Under the pieces are notes generated by a model that was not told the DNA's origin, searched no databases, and was given only the letters and a program-made list of their open reading frames with translations. DNA of 64,000 bases, taken from contig PYST01000096.1 in NCBI GenBank assembly GCA_003049485.1, forward strand, positions 51,471-115,470, given 5' to 3'. This document shows positions 31,429 through 43,357 of this stretch, piece by piece. The stretch comes from Ophioceras dolichostomum. Lineage: Eukaryota > Ascomycota > Sordariomycetes > Magnaporthales > Ophioceraceae. Each line of letters begins with the position of its first letter. Within the stretch, counting starts at the first letter, position 1. The position numbers and the translations under genes were made by a program.

Positions 31429-34400
31429 ATGGGCGCAGGCGAAACCGCACCCGTCTCAGTGCAGTCGTTCGCCACGACACAGCTGGCCCTGCTGGCAGCC
31501 GAGCAGGCGGCCGAGGTGGCCTCCACCGCCGAGCTGATCGGCGCCCACACACCGGCGGCGCTCCAGCGAGCGGGCGCGGCCCTCACGAACCTGACGGTGC
31601 AGGGCCGGCGGACCGGTTCCGGCGGGCGGACGGTGGTCGAGCTCGGGCCCGATCCCGCGGTCTCGTCCGGCAACAGCGGCGAGCTGGCCCTGCCGGAGCA
31701 CGGCCTCCGCGTCGGCGACGTGGTCCTCGTGTCGGAGCAGCCCGCCGGCTCGGCCAAGAAGCGCGAGGTGCGCGAGCTGGAGCGGAACGGGTCTCGCGGC
31801 GTCGTCACGCGGGTGCGGCGGGCCGACCTCAGCGTCGCCCTCGATGCTGAGGATGCTGGGTCTAAGGCTGAGGCTAAGGAGGAGCGTGGTCTTGGTGGTA
31901 GGGTTTGGGTGGTGAAGCTGGCTGATGATGTCACGTATCGACGGTACGTTGCTGTTGATTCTCTCATACGGCACAGAGTCCACGGCAGGTCTGTCTCTGG
32001 CTCTGTCTGGCCGTATGCCCGGCAAGATGCCATCGCATCAGGCGGCTCAACCATGGCGAGGCTTCAGACACAGAGAGCACAAGACCATTGCAGCTATGTA
32101 TTCATGCTAATCGACCTACGGTGCGGTACCAGGATGACCATGACCATGGAGAAGCTGCAGAAGATGACAGATTCAGAGCACACGAACTTCATCCGCGTGC
32201 TGTTCGGCCTGTCGTCCCCGTCACCCGTCCCTGCGGACCTAAGCGCCGACCTAGAGCTGGGAAAGATAGAGTGGCACGACCCGACCCTGAACGACTCCCA
32301 GAAGGACGCAATCCGCTTTGCCCTGGCCTCGAGAGAGGTCGCTCTGATCCACGGTCCTCCAGGGGTATGTCCATGCGATCTCTACACTCTCACCACTGGC
32401 AGCTCATGCGATGCCGTTCAGGGGCGGGCCACCCCCAACTGACACAACCGGAGAAATCCGACCTGGGGTGGTATCTCTGGCCACTTATGCATCCAGTAAC
32501 GTTACTAACTCCTTCTACGCGATTACCCGCGCCCTTGCATCGCCGGCACGGAGCAGACAGGCAAAACCCACACGCTGATCGAGCTGATCCTCCAGCTAGT
32601 CAAGCGCGGGCTCCGGATCCTCGTCTGCGGCCCGTCCAACATCTCAGTCGACAACATCGTCGAGCGCCTAGCCCCGCACAAGGTATCCCTCGTGCGCCTG
32701 GGCCACCCGGCCCGCCTCCTGCCGTCCGTGGTGGGCCACTCGCTGGACGTGCTGACGCACACGTCCGAGGCGGGCGCCATTGTGCGCGACGTGCGCGCCG
32801 AGATGGACGCCAGGCAGGCGTCGATCCGCAAGGCCAGGTCCGGGAAGGAGCGGCGCGCGATCTACGGCGACCTGCGCGAGCTGCGCAGGGAGTTCCGCGA
32901 GCGAGAGCGCAGGTGCGTGGCCGGGCTGGTGGGCGGTAGTAAGGTTGTGCTGGCGACGCTGCATGGCTCGGGCGGACACCAGCTGCGCGGCGAGAGGTTT
33001 GATGTGGTTGTTATTGATGAGGCGAGCCAGGCACTCGAGGCGCAGTGCTGGGTGCCGCTGCTTGCTGCTAGCAAGGTCGTCTGCGCTGGGGATCATTTGC
33101 AGCTGCCGCCTACTATCAAGTCGCTCAACTCTAAGGAGGCAGCAGCAGCGGGATCATCGACAACAAAATTATCAGGGTCAAAGAAAAAGGGGGGCGGCAA
33201 GAAGGACGACAGTGTCGGCAATGGCGGTGGTGAAAGCAGCAAGGCCGGGAAGGCCGATAACGCTACCCTAGAGACGACACTGTTCGACAGGCTCCTCGCC
33301 CTCCACGGCCCATCCATCAAGCGCATGCTCACAACGCAGTACCGCATGCACGAGGCCATCATGCGCTTCCCGTCAGACGAGCTCTACGAGTCGAAGCTGA
33401 TTGCTGCCGAAGCCGTTAAGGGCCGGCTACTCAAAGGCCTACGGTACGGCCCTTCCTCCGGCTCCTCCTCTTCAGACGAGAAGAGCCAGCAGCAGCAACA
33501 GCTAGGGGGGCAAACGACGGTCGTCGCGGACACGGACGAGACGCGAGAGCCGCTCGTCTTCATCGACACGCAGGGCGGGGACTTCCCCGAGAAGAACAGC
33601 GGCGATGACGAACCGCAACAGAAGGGATCTCTGCACGGCGAGAGCAAGAGCAATGAGATGGAGGCCGCGCTGGTGAGGCAGCATGTCCGGTTGCTGGTCG
33701 AGGCGGGTGTCAGGGCGGAGGATATCGCGGTCGTGACGCCGTATAATGCGCAAGTCAGTAGTAGTTCATCCCTTTTCTTTTTTCCCCTCTCCCCCCCCTT
33801 TTCGTCTCATCTTTCATTCTTGTCTTTCTCTCTCTCCGGCCGGCTTCCCTTGCATATGGAATTTGCGTCCTACGGAATATTTCCTCTCCGGCATACCCTT
33901 GAGATAGATCGATTGAGGGATGCCCCCACACGCCCATACCCGCTCTCGCGCTGGCCGACTCGGGGCAGGGTCGTCCGTCGTCTTCCTTCCTGCATGCATG
34001 CATCATGCATATTCCCCTTGCGCTTGCTTCACGCCATAATGCCATGAGATATAGTTCGTTCATGCGGACCGGGTTTGACTGACTTGGCGATGCTTCTTAT
34101 GAATTATGTTATCGTCCTCCGCGCAATACAAATAGCTCGCGGTCCTGGCTCCATTGCTGAAGCCGGACTTCCCCGGCATCGAGCTGGGCAGCGTGGACGG
34201 CTTCCAGGGACGGGAGAAGGAGGCCGTCATCGTCAGCCTGGTGCGGAGCAACGCGCAGGGCGAGGTCGGATTCCTTGGGGAGAAGCGCCGTCTGAATGGT
34301 AACGATGTCCTCCCCGCCCCAGTCGTTCCGTTCGGTTCCATCTATCACTTGCTTCCGAGTCAAGCACATGGGGACAAGTTGTCAATGCGCCGATCCGGCC

Positions 34401-34939
34401 TCTTTCCCCGCTGACCATCTACCTACCTACTCTCTTATCTTGTGTACCCATATATACTGGATGGGGCTGGACTGGCTGACGACTCTTGGGCGTTCGAGCA
34501 GTGGCGATGACAAGGCCAAAACGGTCACTGACCGTAATTGGGGACTCAGAGACCGTCAAGAAGTGAGTCCTTCTGCTTCCCTTACTTTTTTATTCTTGTG
34601 CGTCTAGCGGGAAAGGGTCTTGTGTTTTGTGCGTCCCTCATCCTCACTGTGCGTTTGGTTTCGGTATCATCGTGCCTGAGATCGCTGCACTGCACAGATG
34701 TTGGTTGTTCTCTGTTGCACTCCACGTTTTGGCTGGAACAGTGGGGGGACAATGACAACGTCTGTGAGTAAAATCATGTTCTTGTGTGCTAATCTTGTCA
34801 CGTTTGTCTTTCTTGCAAATTTTGAAGAGGCAGCAAGTTCCTTAAACGGTGGATGGAATACCTAGAAGAGCACGCGGACTTACGATACCCTGACGTCGTC
34901 TCATTGTTGAGCTCGACGGGAAGAGGCGGCGGCGCATGA
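31429..34939 (+). CDS. HCS1: SF1B DNA helicase, HCS1/SMBP2 (IGHMBP2) family
   Basis: Six exons, 31429-31943, 32133-32364, 32557-33753, 34136-34298, 34502-34562 and 34828-34939, give about 759 residues. Helicase motifs in order: the Q-motif region LNDSQKDAIRFAL; Walker A GPPG|TGKT (residues 246-253, split by intron 2); Walker B VVVIDEAS (DEAS 403-406); GDHLQLPPT; QYRMHEAIMRFPS (from 510); VTPYNAQ at the end of exon 3; GSVDGFQGREKEAVIVSLVR; and VAMTRPKRSLTVIGD, which spans exons 4-5. The C-terminus KFLKRWMEYLEEHADLRYP ends the family core; the R3H and AN1-finger domains of the animal protein are absent, as in yeast Hcs1. A low-complexity Lys/Gly/Ser insert follows the GDHLQLPPT motif. Yeast Hcs1 is a 5'-3' DNA helicase linked to DNA polymerase alpha; SMBP2 also acts on RNA and ribosomes. 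The intron after exon 3 (382 bp) is longer than the others, so a missed micro-exon is possible but not required by the motifs. Confidence 0.93.
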
Positions 34940-37768
34940 ATGGAGAGGGGGATGCGAAAGGAAAGGGAATGGACAAACACAGGGTTGTGAACCTTCCCGC
35001 AGCCCCGGAGCCGTCTCTGTCCCTCCCTCACAATCCCGGGTCGGTTGGTCAAGTCAGGGGGTTGAAAGTCAGGGGTGGGTGGGTGGCCCTTCCCCGGTCA
35101 CTGGGTTCGGGGTCCAGCACATCACAGCGGTGGCTGGGCTGAGACGACCAGATACGAGAAATATGAAGCAGAGAGATCGGGACGGACAGACGGACCTTGG
35201 CCTGGGCGGAGGAGATGAATTTCTTGTGATGTTTTTTTGGCATGCATCACCAACAATATCAAATCTCCCGCAACTGGCGGTTGACTGGGAGCATCCTGCA
35301 CGTGCGGAATACGGAGTCCTGATGCGGAAAGAAAATGATGAGATGGGATTTGCAGGGATCTGCTCGGCGCGGCTCTTCGCTATCATCGCGATTGTCCTGT
35401 TTTTCCCCTCCGATCCCTATTGTGCGCCACCACGCCACGTTTTTCTGCATGAGGGGCAACGGAGGGAAATGAAGCTCGGGGCTTTCCCACGGGTGTGCCA
35501 ACTTTGGTTCGTCCCTCATTGGGTCTGTCGTGACTCGTGGTGGTCCCTCCGACGAGTCCTCCTAGTGCCCCCCCTCCCCTCCTTCTTTTCCTCGTACCGA
35601 CTCCCCTGTTCGGAAGAGGTGTACTTTGCTTCCGGGCTTCGTGATCCAGCTACCAGCCAGGAGGAGTCAGACCAGATCAGGGATGCAAAGTGTGTGACCC
35701 GAGGAGGGACAAGAAAAAAACTGAGAAGAACAACGGCCGAAAACTGTCTCGCCGGTCCGGACGGAGAGAAAGAACAGGGGCGGGGGAAACAAATTCAGAC
35801 GAAAGAAAGAAAATGACGATATCAAGACAAGGTCGACCCCGGCCTAGCACTGTTTCAGGTAGCAAGCTTGGGGAGGGCCTGTGCGTCCTGGCTGGAACCC
35901 TGGCTGGAACCCTTGAGCCCGGAGCCTCGTGCGTGCGTGGGAGAACTGAGAGAGTGGGAGAGGATCTGTGGATGCTGACGGGGGAGGAGAGAGGCGAACC
36001 CTGGCCTGTCAGTGATGAGGCCATTCCTGTAGGGAGAAGATCCTTTTTCTTTCGTTTGTCTTGTGCCTTTACTGCTGTTGTGGGAACTGCGCTTGCAGTT
36101 TGGAGGAGGTACTTGATATCCGTGTCTACGCACAGGTGTGACACTGTGTGCACGGTAATATGTTTCTGCTCCGTCCCCTCGTGCGTCCGGTCTGCGGGTA
36201 GAGTTGCGTTGCAGCAGGCAGGCACATCGCTTGCAAATATTCCTGACCCCCCGCCCCTGAATTCCCTCAGTGTTATCAGTGAAGAAGGAGAAGAGGAAAA
36301 ACAGAAAACACAAATAGAAGCAGAAAAAAAGCAACGATAGCTTGTGCTTCCGATGTGGCGCGATGAACGGAAAGTATTGGCTGGTTGACCGTCGATTTTC
36401 CACGCAAGCCCCGAGATATCACAGTTGCAGAGCAACTGCAGTGTGCATGAGGGCTGGTCGGCTGGTGTCTCTCCTGACTGAGACATTTTCTCCGTTTAGC
36501 CAATCACGGAGCTTGAAAGAGCTTCGGGAGAAAAAGCTGTCCTGCAGAGTCCAGAAGCTGTTGAGGGGGGAGGAGATGGGAGAAGAGGAGATTCCCCGAG
36601 AGACCCTGAGAATACGTAGACTCATCACACTGGCAATGTGGAGTGCTATCACTCTCAATCCCCTTCTCCTCCACATCACAATCTCCCAGTCTCACCCACC
36701 CACGACTAGCTGCTTTTTTCCTCTTCTCCGGCGGCAGCTGTTGGTGTGCGAGGTCTCTGTGAGGCTGCGGCGACCGGTCAGCGTTTCCAGTCAGGCATTG
36801 ATACAAAATACGCCACACGCAGTCAGGGAGGAGTGGGTAGGTCTGTATTGTCTATGTCTGGCCAAGGCACAAAGGAGGTTGATATTGTGCAGATATCTGA
36901 CAACAGCACCCACATGGCCGTATGTCCTTCGTATTCTGTTGATAATACTACTTACGCACAGTTGGCCCGGCCGAGTGGTATATTAAGACGAGGCACGGAT
37001 GATATGATGCCCCGTCAGTGTCGCTAGCCGATGTCTATCAAACTCAAAATTCGCAGGTGGATGGATGTCTCAGGTCGGGGCTCAGTCGTAGTCGCCACCC
37101 ACCTGTGATGAATCCGTATTCAAGATAAAAGACAAAAAGAAGACCCCTCCAACATAAAAAGACCCGTGAATATGAGGTACAGCTAGATACGTTCCTACCT
37201 GGGGCATGGATGTGCGCGTACGTCGTAGCGGCCGCGTGAAGCTTCATGCTATTCATAGAAGTTAGGCTGGCCCCTGCTACCTTGACACATATTCTCAGAA
37301 GCAACCTTTGATGGAATGGGATGTCCGTTCTCAAGGGACGGAGAATTGAGTCCTCTCAAGGATGGTGAGCCACAGGCCACAGAGATGGGAAGGAGGAATA
37401 GTCCCTGGAGTCCCTAGGTGGGCTGTAGGTCGGTCTCCATGGACCCCTTCAGTGTCTTCAAATGTTGATAATAGCGCCACACGCAATAGTTGGGGCGGCA
37501 TATAAACACCACAACCAGAACCCAAAGAGGCGTGGATCTGGTTCGGTGGGATCAACCCGCACCAAGTTGATCCCACCATCCGACCATCCAACCTGGATAA
37601 ATGGGGTTCGACGGCGCGAGTGGTGCAGTGAGGTGTCAGTGAGGTGCGGTGTCCGTCTCGGTACCACTCAGTAGGTCTGTCTGCACTCTGCCAACAAGCA
37701 AGCGAGGATCCCTAGCCAATTGCCCCTGAGATGCGTCCTTTGCGTCCTATGCATAGTGTGGAACTCAC

Positions 37769-37950
37769 CAGCAAATCTGGTCGCGCCACGGAGAATGCCA
37801 ACGTCAGGACTTTGGATCGCGTCGGCTGGCTCGTGTAGGAGGGCAACATTTCTCCCACGAATGGCACATGTTGCCAGAGCCTCGAATGTTGAGAGCTGCC
37901 CCTCCTTGCGCCGGCGGGCGGTGCCGAAGTCGGCAGCGAAGGCTCCCAGT
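37769..37950 (-). other. Candidate orphan exon or gene relic
   Basis: On the minus strand a 182-bp open segment is flanked by TTTCTCAG (acceptor) and GTGAGT (donor). It reads LGAFAADFGTARRRKEGQLS and continues to GILRGATRFAG with G/C-ending codons. I do not recognise the sequence and found no partner exons, so it may be a relic or chance. Confidence 0.2.
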
Positions 37951-38034
37951 CTGAGAAAAAGCCACTCGGGAATTAAAGGAGGACAGATATCTCAATGCGG
38001 CCGGATCGACAATCCGGAGAAGCCCCGGAGCGCT

Positions 38035-38076
38035 GTTGGCTGAAGTTGGCTGAAGCTGGCTGAAAGTTGGCTGAAA
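38035..38076 (+). repeat. Imperfect 10-bp tandem repeat (TTGGCTGAAG)
   Basis: Four units of TTGGCTGAAG with small changes (GCTGGCTGAA, AGTTGGCTGAAA) follow each other. Confidence 0.85.
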
Positions 38077-38508
38077 TAGTCTCGGGAAGAGATCTCTTGA
38101 AACCTTTTCTTATTCATGCACTGGAAGAAATCGTGTCTTTTTGGGACGATGGTGACCTTGGGCTTGGCCATGCAAAGTGAGCCTCTTCGACTGGATGCCA
38201 CAGCCGGATGGGATGCCACCAGATGGATGCCTGATAAGCACCAGACTCATGAGCGGCGGCAGTCTGGGGGGATTTGATATGCAAAGCGTGCATATTCGCG
38301 AGGTGCCCAACCTGGTTTCAAGACAGCATCGTGAGCCTAGACTGCTCATCTATTGGCCGCCCTCGCATGCACTTCTGCTGCAGCTCCAGCTTTCTCACCT
38401 CGCTTGATATTGGTACTTATCGTCCGGTGCTTTGTACCAGCGCCAGCGGCGTCAGCAGGCGTCAGCGGGCGGCCGGGAAGGAATCCGGGCACGGACGAAG
38501 TGCCCAAA

Positions 38509-38539
38509 CCTCAGCGGTTCCTCAGCGGTTCCTCAGCGG
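38509..38539 (+). repeat. 11-bp tandem repeat (CCTCAGCGGTT)
   Basis: Two perfect copies and a third truncated copy of CCTCAGCGGTT in non-coding DNA. Confidence 0.9.
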
Positions 38540-40482
38540 CCCCCCTAACAAAAGAAGCTGCTGATGCAGATGACAGAAGTATGAAAATGGGGCCAACTGG
38601 AAATCATCAGCGCCGGGGCGTGGCGTCGAAGGACGAAGAGGTCGTACTCATTAAGGTTGAGCCGCGAACGTGCGCAGCGGCCGTCTGCGTGCAACTTTGG
38701 TGCGACCAGCCCATCTGTAGGTATGTACCTAGATTGAAAGTCGCCGGGGAGGCGCCGTGCTGTGTTCTGTTCGAGTTGAACAACTGAGTTGCTTCTTCGT
38801 TGTCCGCACTGCATGCAGTTTTGAGGGGTAATGGGCTGGTGGTATCGAGGACGGAGGCATCGTTCTGGAGGCGTCCAGTCGCAAGAGTCGCCAGTGCCGC
38901 TCCTTCCTCAACTGTCGTTGCTCCTATGGGGGTGCTTGCCCAAAGCTTTCTAGCGGCCCCATCTCCCAAGACCCCTGTCGTCATTCCAATCACGCCGCTA
39001 TTTTCCATCGCTTCTGGTCTGGCAAGCCTGTGTGTGGCAAGCCTGCTGGCAATCAAGCCGTCTGGGGCCGCGTCGGGGGCTTGATGATGTGCCCACCCAC
39101 CCAAGAGTCGCAGACCACCCAAACCGACCCTCCCGCATCGACTTTCGACTCGTCTGACCTATCCTTGCTGCCTCCTATCCCTGCTATCCCTCCTATCCTT
39201 GCATTCCACGGTGGGTTGCCCACTTTGACCCATTGCGCTGTGTGCGCTGCAACATGGATGATGGAGTCCTCCAACACTTGGCTCCAACATGGCTCCTACT
39301 TGAGATTCCCATTGGCCTCGCGACTGCATGTTTCAAGGTTTCATGGGCAAGCAAGGGACGACGACATAGTTGGCAGTATACCTACATAGTACATGGCGTT
39401 GCACTGTTCTCCGTACTGCTGACTAGGTACCCCGTACATGTACATCCAGACCGGCTGGCCCGACCATCGCTGGTTTTTTTTCTTGTCAGGCCGCCTGTCG
39501 GTTACGACTCTTGCGCCGTCGCAAGGAAGCACTGCAGGAGGCGGGAGGTATCGAGCAGGAGCAGGTACCCACGAAGCTTGACGCACTTGCGCACGAGACA
39601 CCAGCCGGCGGTCCAAAAAGAAACCAGTTCCCTTCCCGCGTTCGCAACGGCTGCAGTGCCTTAGTTCTTCTTGCAGCTCCTCTCGAGCTCTCTCATCCAC
39701 CCGTTCGGCCTGGCCCAGTCGCAAACCTCGCAGGAGGCCACGGTGATACAGGATGTTGATGCAGTGGCCAGGGTCCTTCCTCTCCTCTCCCACCTGTCCG
39801 ACCTCTCACATCGCTCGTCTTTAAACGCAGACTTGCCCAGCCAACACCCGGGCTTCTTTCCAAGTGCTGAGAGCTGAGGGTTGCTGAGGGCGTCTTAATC
39901 ATAATCACGCTACCGCTTGGCTAGCTCAAAGCAACTGATTCGTTGGGGCTGGGAAGAGTCCCTTCTGCTGTCGACCGTCGACGTCGGTCCAGCAGCCCAG
40001 CCCGACCTAAACCAAGGGTTGCCAGCAGGAGCAAGCAAAGCTCTATCAATCGAAGACGCCTATAGCTACGGCATTAATGGGTCGAGATGTAAGGGTAGCC
40101 ACGTCGCATAGCACCACTCACGTCGCCCGCCACCGCCTCCGTCGCGCCGCCGGGATCATCTCCATCCCTTACGTAGCCCTAGTCATAAACCGATCAGCCG
40201 GACTGCATGACTACGAACAAGACTGCTAGAAGCTAGCAAGTAGCCGCACCGTTGTGCTCATGGCTCGTCGCTGGAACCGTCGCCAAAGCCGCCCACACCA
40301 ACCGTCGCCCCTCCTCTCCGGCTTCTCCTCCGAGCCCTCTGCCAACCTCACCTTCCTGTCCACCACCCCGCCAGCGACGAAGGCGACACCGGCAAGGGCA
40401 TTGACGACGCCGAGTCAGCTCCAGCTCCAGCTCCAGCTTTAGCTCTAGTTCTAGCTGCCGTTCTACCTCCTCGCTGGTCACT

Positions 40483-43357
40483 ATGAAGGTGAACCTCTTT
40501 AAAACAGCTTCGACTGCGTCGGCCTCGGGCCGGCCCCGGACCGCGCCCCGGACGTCACACGGCGAGTCCATCCGTGGGAAAATCTCCGGGCCCATACCAA
40601 TACCAAGCGCCCTCGACGATGACGAGTTCCCCATCCGTCAACCAGGCTCCGGCATCGCATCTAAAACACCCGACGACGAGTTCCCCATCCGCCAGCGAGG
40701 GGTAGGCATAGCAAGCCCTATCCCACTTGATGAGGGGCCAGCCCCGGTAGAACAGGAGCATTCGGAGCTACCACATCAGGGCCAGGACGATGGCCCTGAT
40801 ACCACGGGGGTAGGTCCGAGCGGCTCGGGGAGCCGTCCAGACGCCTCGTTCGGCGAGGCGCATACCCCAGAGGTCCCCCCGAATCCCCCACCAACTGCGC
40901 CCGCGTCCGGGCCGGCGCGAGCCACGCCTACATCAGTTGCCTCGGCCTCGGCCACCGCATCTGGCTCTGGCGCTTCTCCTACGCAGCACAAGAGGGCAAA
41001 CCCTTCAAGCACCCTGCGCTACTCAGTAGTGAGTACGGCGTCTGGGAACACAGGGGAACAGGCAGAGAGCAAGCCCCAGCGCAAGAAGTCGACCCTCCGT
41101 GGCGCACTAAGCAAGCTCTTCGGACGCAAGAAGAAGAATAACGGTAGTCACAGCTCGGCTGGAGGCGATACGGATCGTACATCCAGCTTGATGCCGCTCC
41201 AACATCGTAGTGTAAGTGTCGGGCTCCTTCCCTCATCGCAGACTCCGGGATACTGCCCCAACAGGGGTTAGATGCTCCGTACCACCAGCCACAACCCACT
41301 ATACAACGAAGACATCCCTAACGTGAGACAAAACATACACGGCACAGGACACTTCGGCACTTGGTCGGGTCAAAGAAGCCGAACCAAAACGGTCGGCCTC
41401 GCTCCCCATCACCGAGTACGATCGCGCTCTGCGGTCGCACTCGATCGGTCCAGGAGACATCACTGCCATCGACGCCGCCCGTAGCTCACTGACTGGTAAT
41501 TCGCCCAATGCCGAGTCCTCGTCCGCCGGCAGGAGGAGGGCGGCCACAACATCAAACAGCAACCTCTATGGCCCGGCGTCTGCAATGAGGAGAGGCGAGA
41601 TGGGCGAGTGGGGTGGCCTGTCGCCCCGGCCGGTCAGCACCCACGGACCGGGCCGCGGAAGTCGTCTGCTTGCTGGCGGGGACGGCGAAGACGACCCCAA
41701 CATGATCGGGCGTGCCATCACCTCCGACATGGGTTTACTAGGCGCCTCGAGCGGCGGCGAGTACACCCACCGTCGGCGGTCGCGTTCGCTCTCAGGCATC
41801 GACACCACCGAAGGCCAGGCTGAGCCTCGCCGACGCAGCGACGAGATCCGGTACTGGCGCGAGAGCTACGGCGCGAGCTTCCTCTCGCCCGTCTCGTCGG
41901 CCCACCCGGAGAAAGATGATGACGACGACGCCATGGCTGGCGCCGGCGATAATGATAATGATAATGACGACACCGGGGTGCTCTCGCTGGACCTCAGCGG
42001 CCTGACGCCGGCCGGGGCCTCGTCAGTACCCGCTCCTCCCATCTCGGCCGTGGACAGGCAACCGGAGTCCCAGCAGCGCCACCCACCTAAAACGCCACCG
42101 CAGCCCTTCAACTTCGGCTCACTGGCCAATGCGAGCCAGATGGCGGGCATGACGAAGATCACCCAGGCCGCCGACATCGAGATACGCATCGGCGGTCTCG
42201 AGTCTCGCATGCAGCGGATGGAGCGCGTGGTCGACCAGCTGTGCCACGCCGTGCCTGGCTTCAGGGCAGGGGCACCTCTGCTCGCTTCAGACTACATCCC
42301 CCGCTCAGTGCCGTCCGGCATGGACTCCTCCTTCATGTTAGGCGGCACATCTGTCTCCCCACCGGTGCTCCCCGCCGTGTACCAGGCGCTGGCAGGAGGC
42401 CTAGATGCGTCATCACGGTACAGCAGCACACGGCACTCGATGGAGACAGGAGGCGACGCGCACTCCCACACGTCCTTCGGCGAGGGCCAGACGTACATCG
42501 GCAGCCTCCACCCGCCCTCCAGCTCAGCTACGCAGGCGCTCTCCGTGCCAGCCACCGTCTCCGCAGTCGGCGGCGGCGGCGGCGGAGCAGCTCTTGCTTC
42601 CCAAACCCCTCCCCGACAGCCCTCTCCCGCCTTCCGCCCAACCTCGACCTCCACCGTGCGAGGCACCACCAGCCTTCCGGCCCTCGCAGCCTCCGCCGCG
42701 GAGCAATCCGACGCTCTTGTCGCGCAGCTCGAGGCCGAGCGCGCCTCGCGGGCCGCGCTGGAGATGCAGGTCAAGAAGCTCTCCGAGCGCGTCAACACCT
42801 TGTCGACCACTATGTTCGCCATGCTGCGGGATCCGCAGAAGTCGCGCTCGCACGAGCGTCTCACGCCGACTCCCACAGGCGGCGGCGGCGGTGATAACAA
42901 CAAGTCCGGCAGCCAGTTGAGCACTCCGACCAAGACCAAGCCCGACGGCGGCACGGGCACGGCACCGGTGGTGGTGTCACTCTCGGTGCCGCCGCCCCCA
43001 CAGTCTTCTGCTGCTATTGCTGCTGCTTCTGCTCCTGCTTCTGCGACCGGCAAGAAGCCCGGCTCGATCTTCGAGGACGACGACGACGACGACGAGAGCG
43101 ACGCGGACTCGAAGCGTGACGACGAGGAGGAGTCATTCCTCACGCCGAGGGAGGAGCGACATCCGCCGCCGCCGCATCGGTATGGAGCATTTGGCGAGGA
43201 GCTGCGGCCTGAGGACGACGACGACAACGATGGGCCGTCTGGCGGTGGTGGTGGTGGCGCCGCCAGTGGCGAGGATGATCCGAAGAGGAAGAAGGCTGCG
43301 AGAACGTTGAGTCTGAGCCAGCTTACGATGGGGAAGGGTCAGCGGAACGTGATTTGA
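40483..43357 (+). CDS. Conserved disordered fungal protein with duplicated DDEFPIRQ motif and C-terminal coiled coil
   Basis: Two exons, 40483-41211 and 41348-43357, give about 912 residues; the 136-bp intron has a GTAAGT donor, a CTAAC branch point and joins QHRS to DTSALGR in phase 0. The protein is mostly Ser/Pro/Asp/Gly-rich and predicted disordered. Ordered-looking motifs are a tandem DDEFPIRQxGxGIAS (about residues 46-60 and 64-78), a basic patch KKSTLRGALSKLFGRKKK (about 205-223), SASLPITEYDRALRSHS, the segment RRSDEIRYWRESYGASFLSP, a short helical stretch RIGGLESRMQRMERVVDQL (about 525) and a coiled coil beginning LVAQLEAERASRAALEMQ (about 700-740). The tail is acidic (DDDDDDESDADSKRDDEEE). 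The alternating acidic and basic patches suggest a scaffold or membrane-associated regulator, but this is inference. I know of similar sequences as uncharacterised proteins in Sordariomycetes; no function is established. Long frames on the opposite strand are shadows of its high GC. Confidence 0.85.

Larger units (their letters stand above)
34940..40482. other. 5.5-kb region without a clear gene
   Basis: Long frames on both strands (for example 35079-35816 plus, 35677-36486 minus) overlap each other, start mostly at non-ATG codons and have no domain. Short tandem repeats lie at 38035-38076 and 38509-38539. A possible orphan exon is at 37769-37950 (minus), and a 171-codon minus-strand frame ends at 38607; both could be remains of a decayed gene. 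The last few hundred bases before 40483 are pyrimidine- and CAGCTC-rich and look like the leader of the next gene. Confidence 0.45.

Noticed and set aside
35079..36486. Overlapping 216- to 269-codon frames on both strands
   Set aside because: They overlap each other, start mostly at non-ATG codons, and contain no domain or splice pattern.
42292..43227. 311-codon minus-strand frame
   Set aside because: Shadow of the GC-rich 912-residue gene; Ser/Gly low complexity only.
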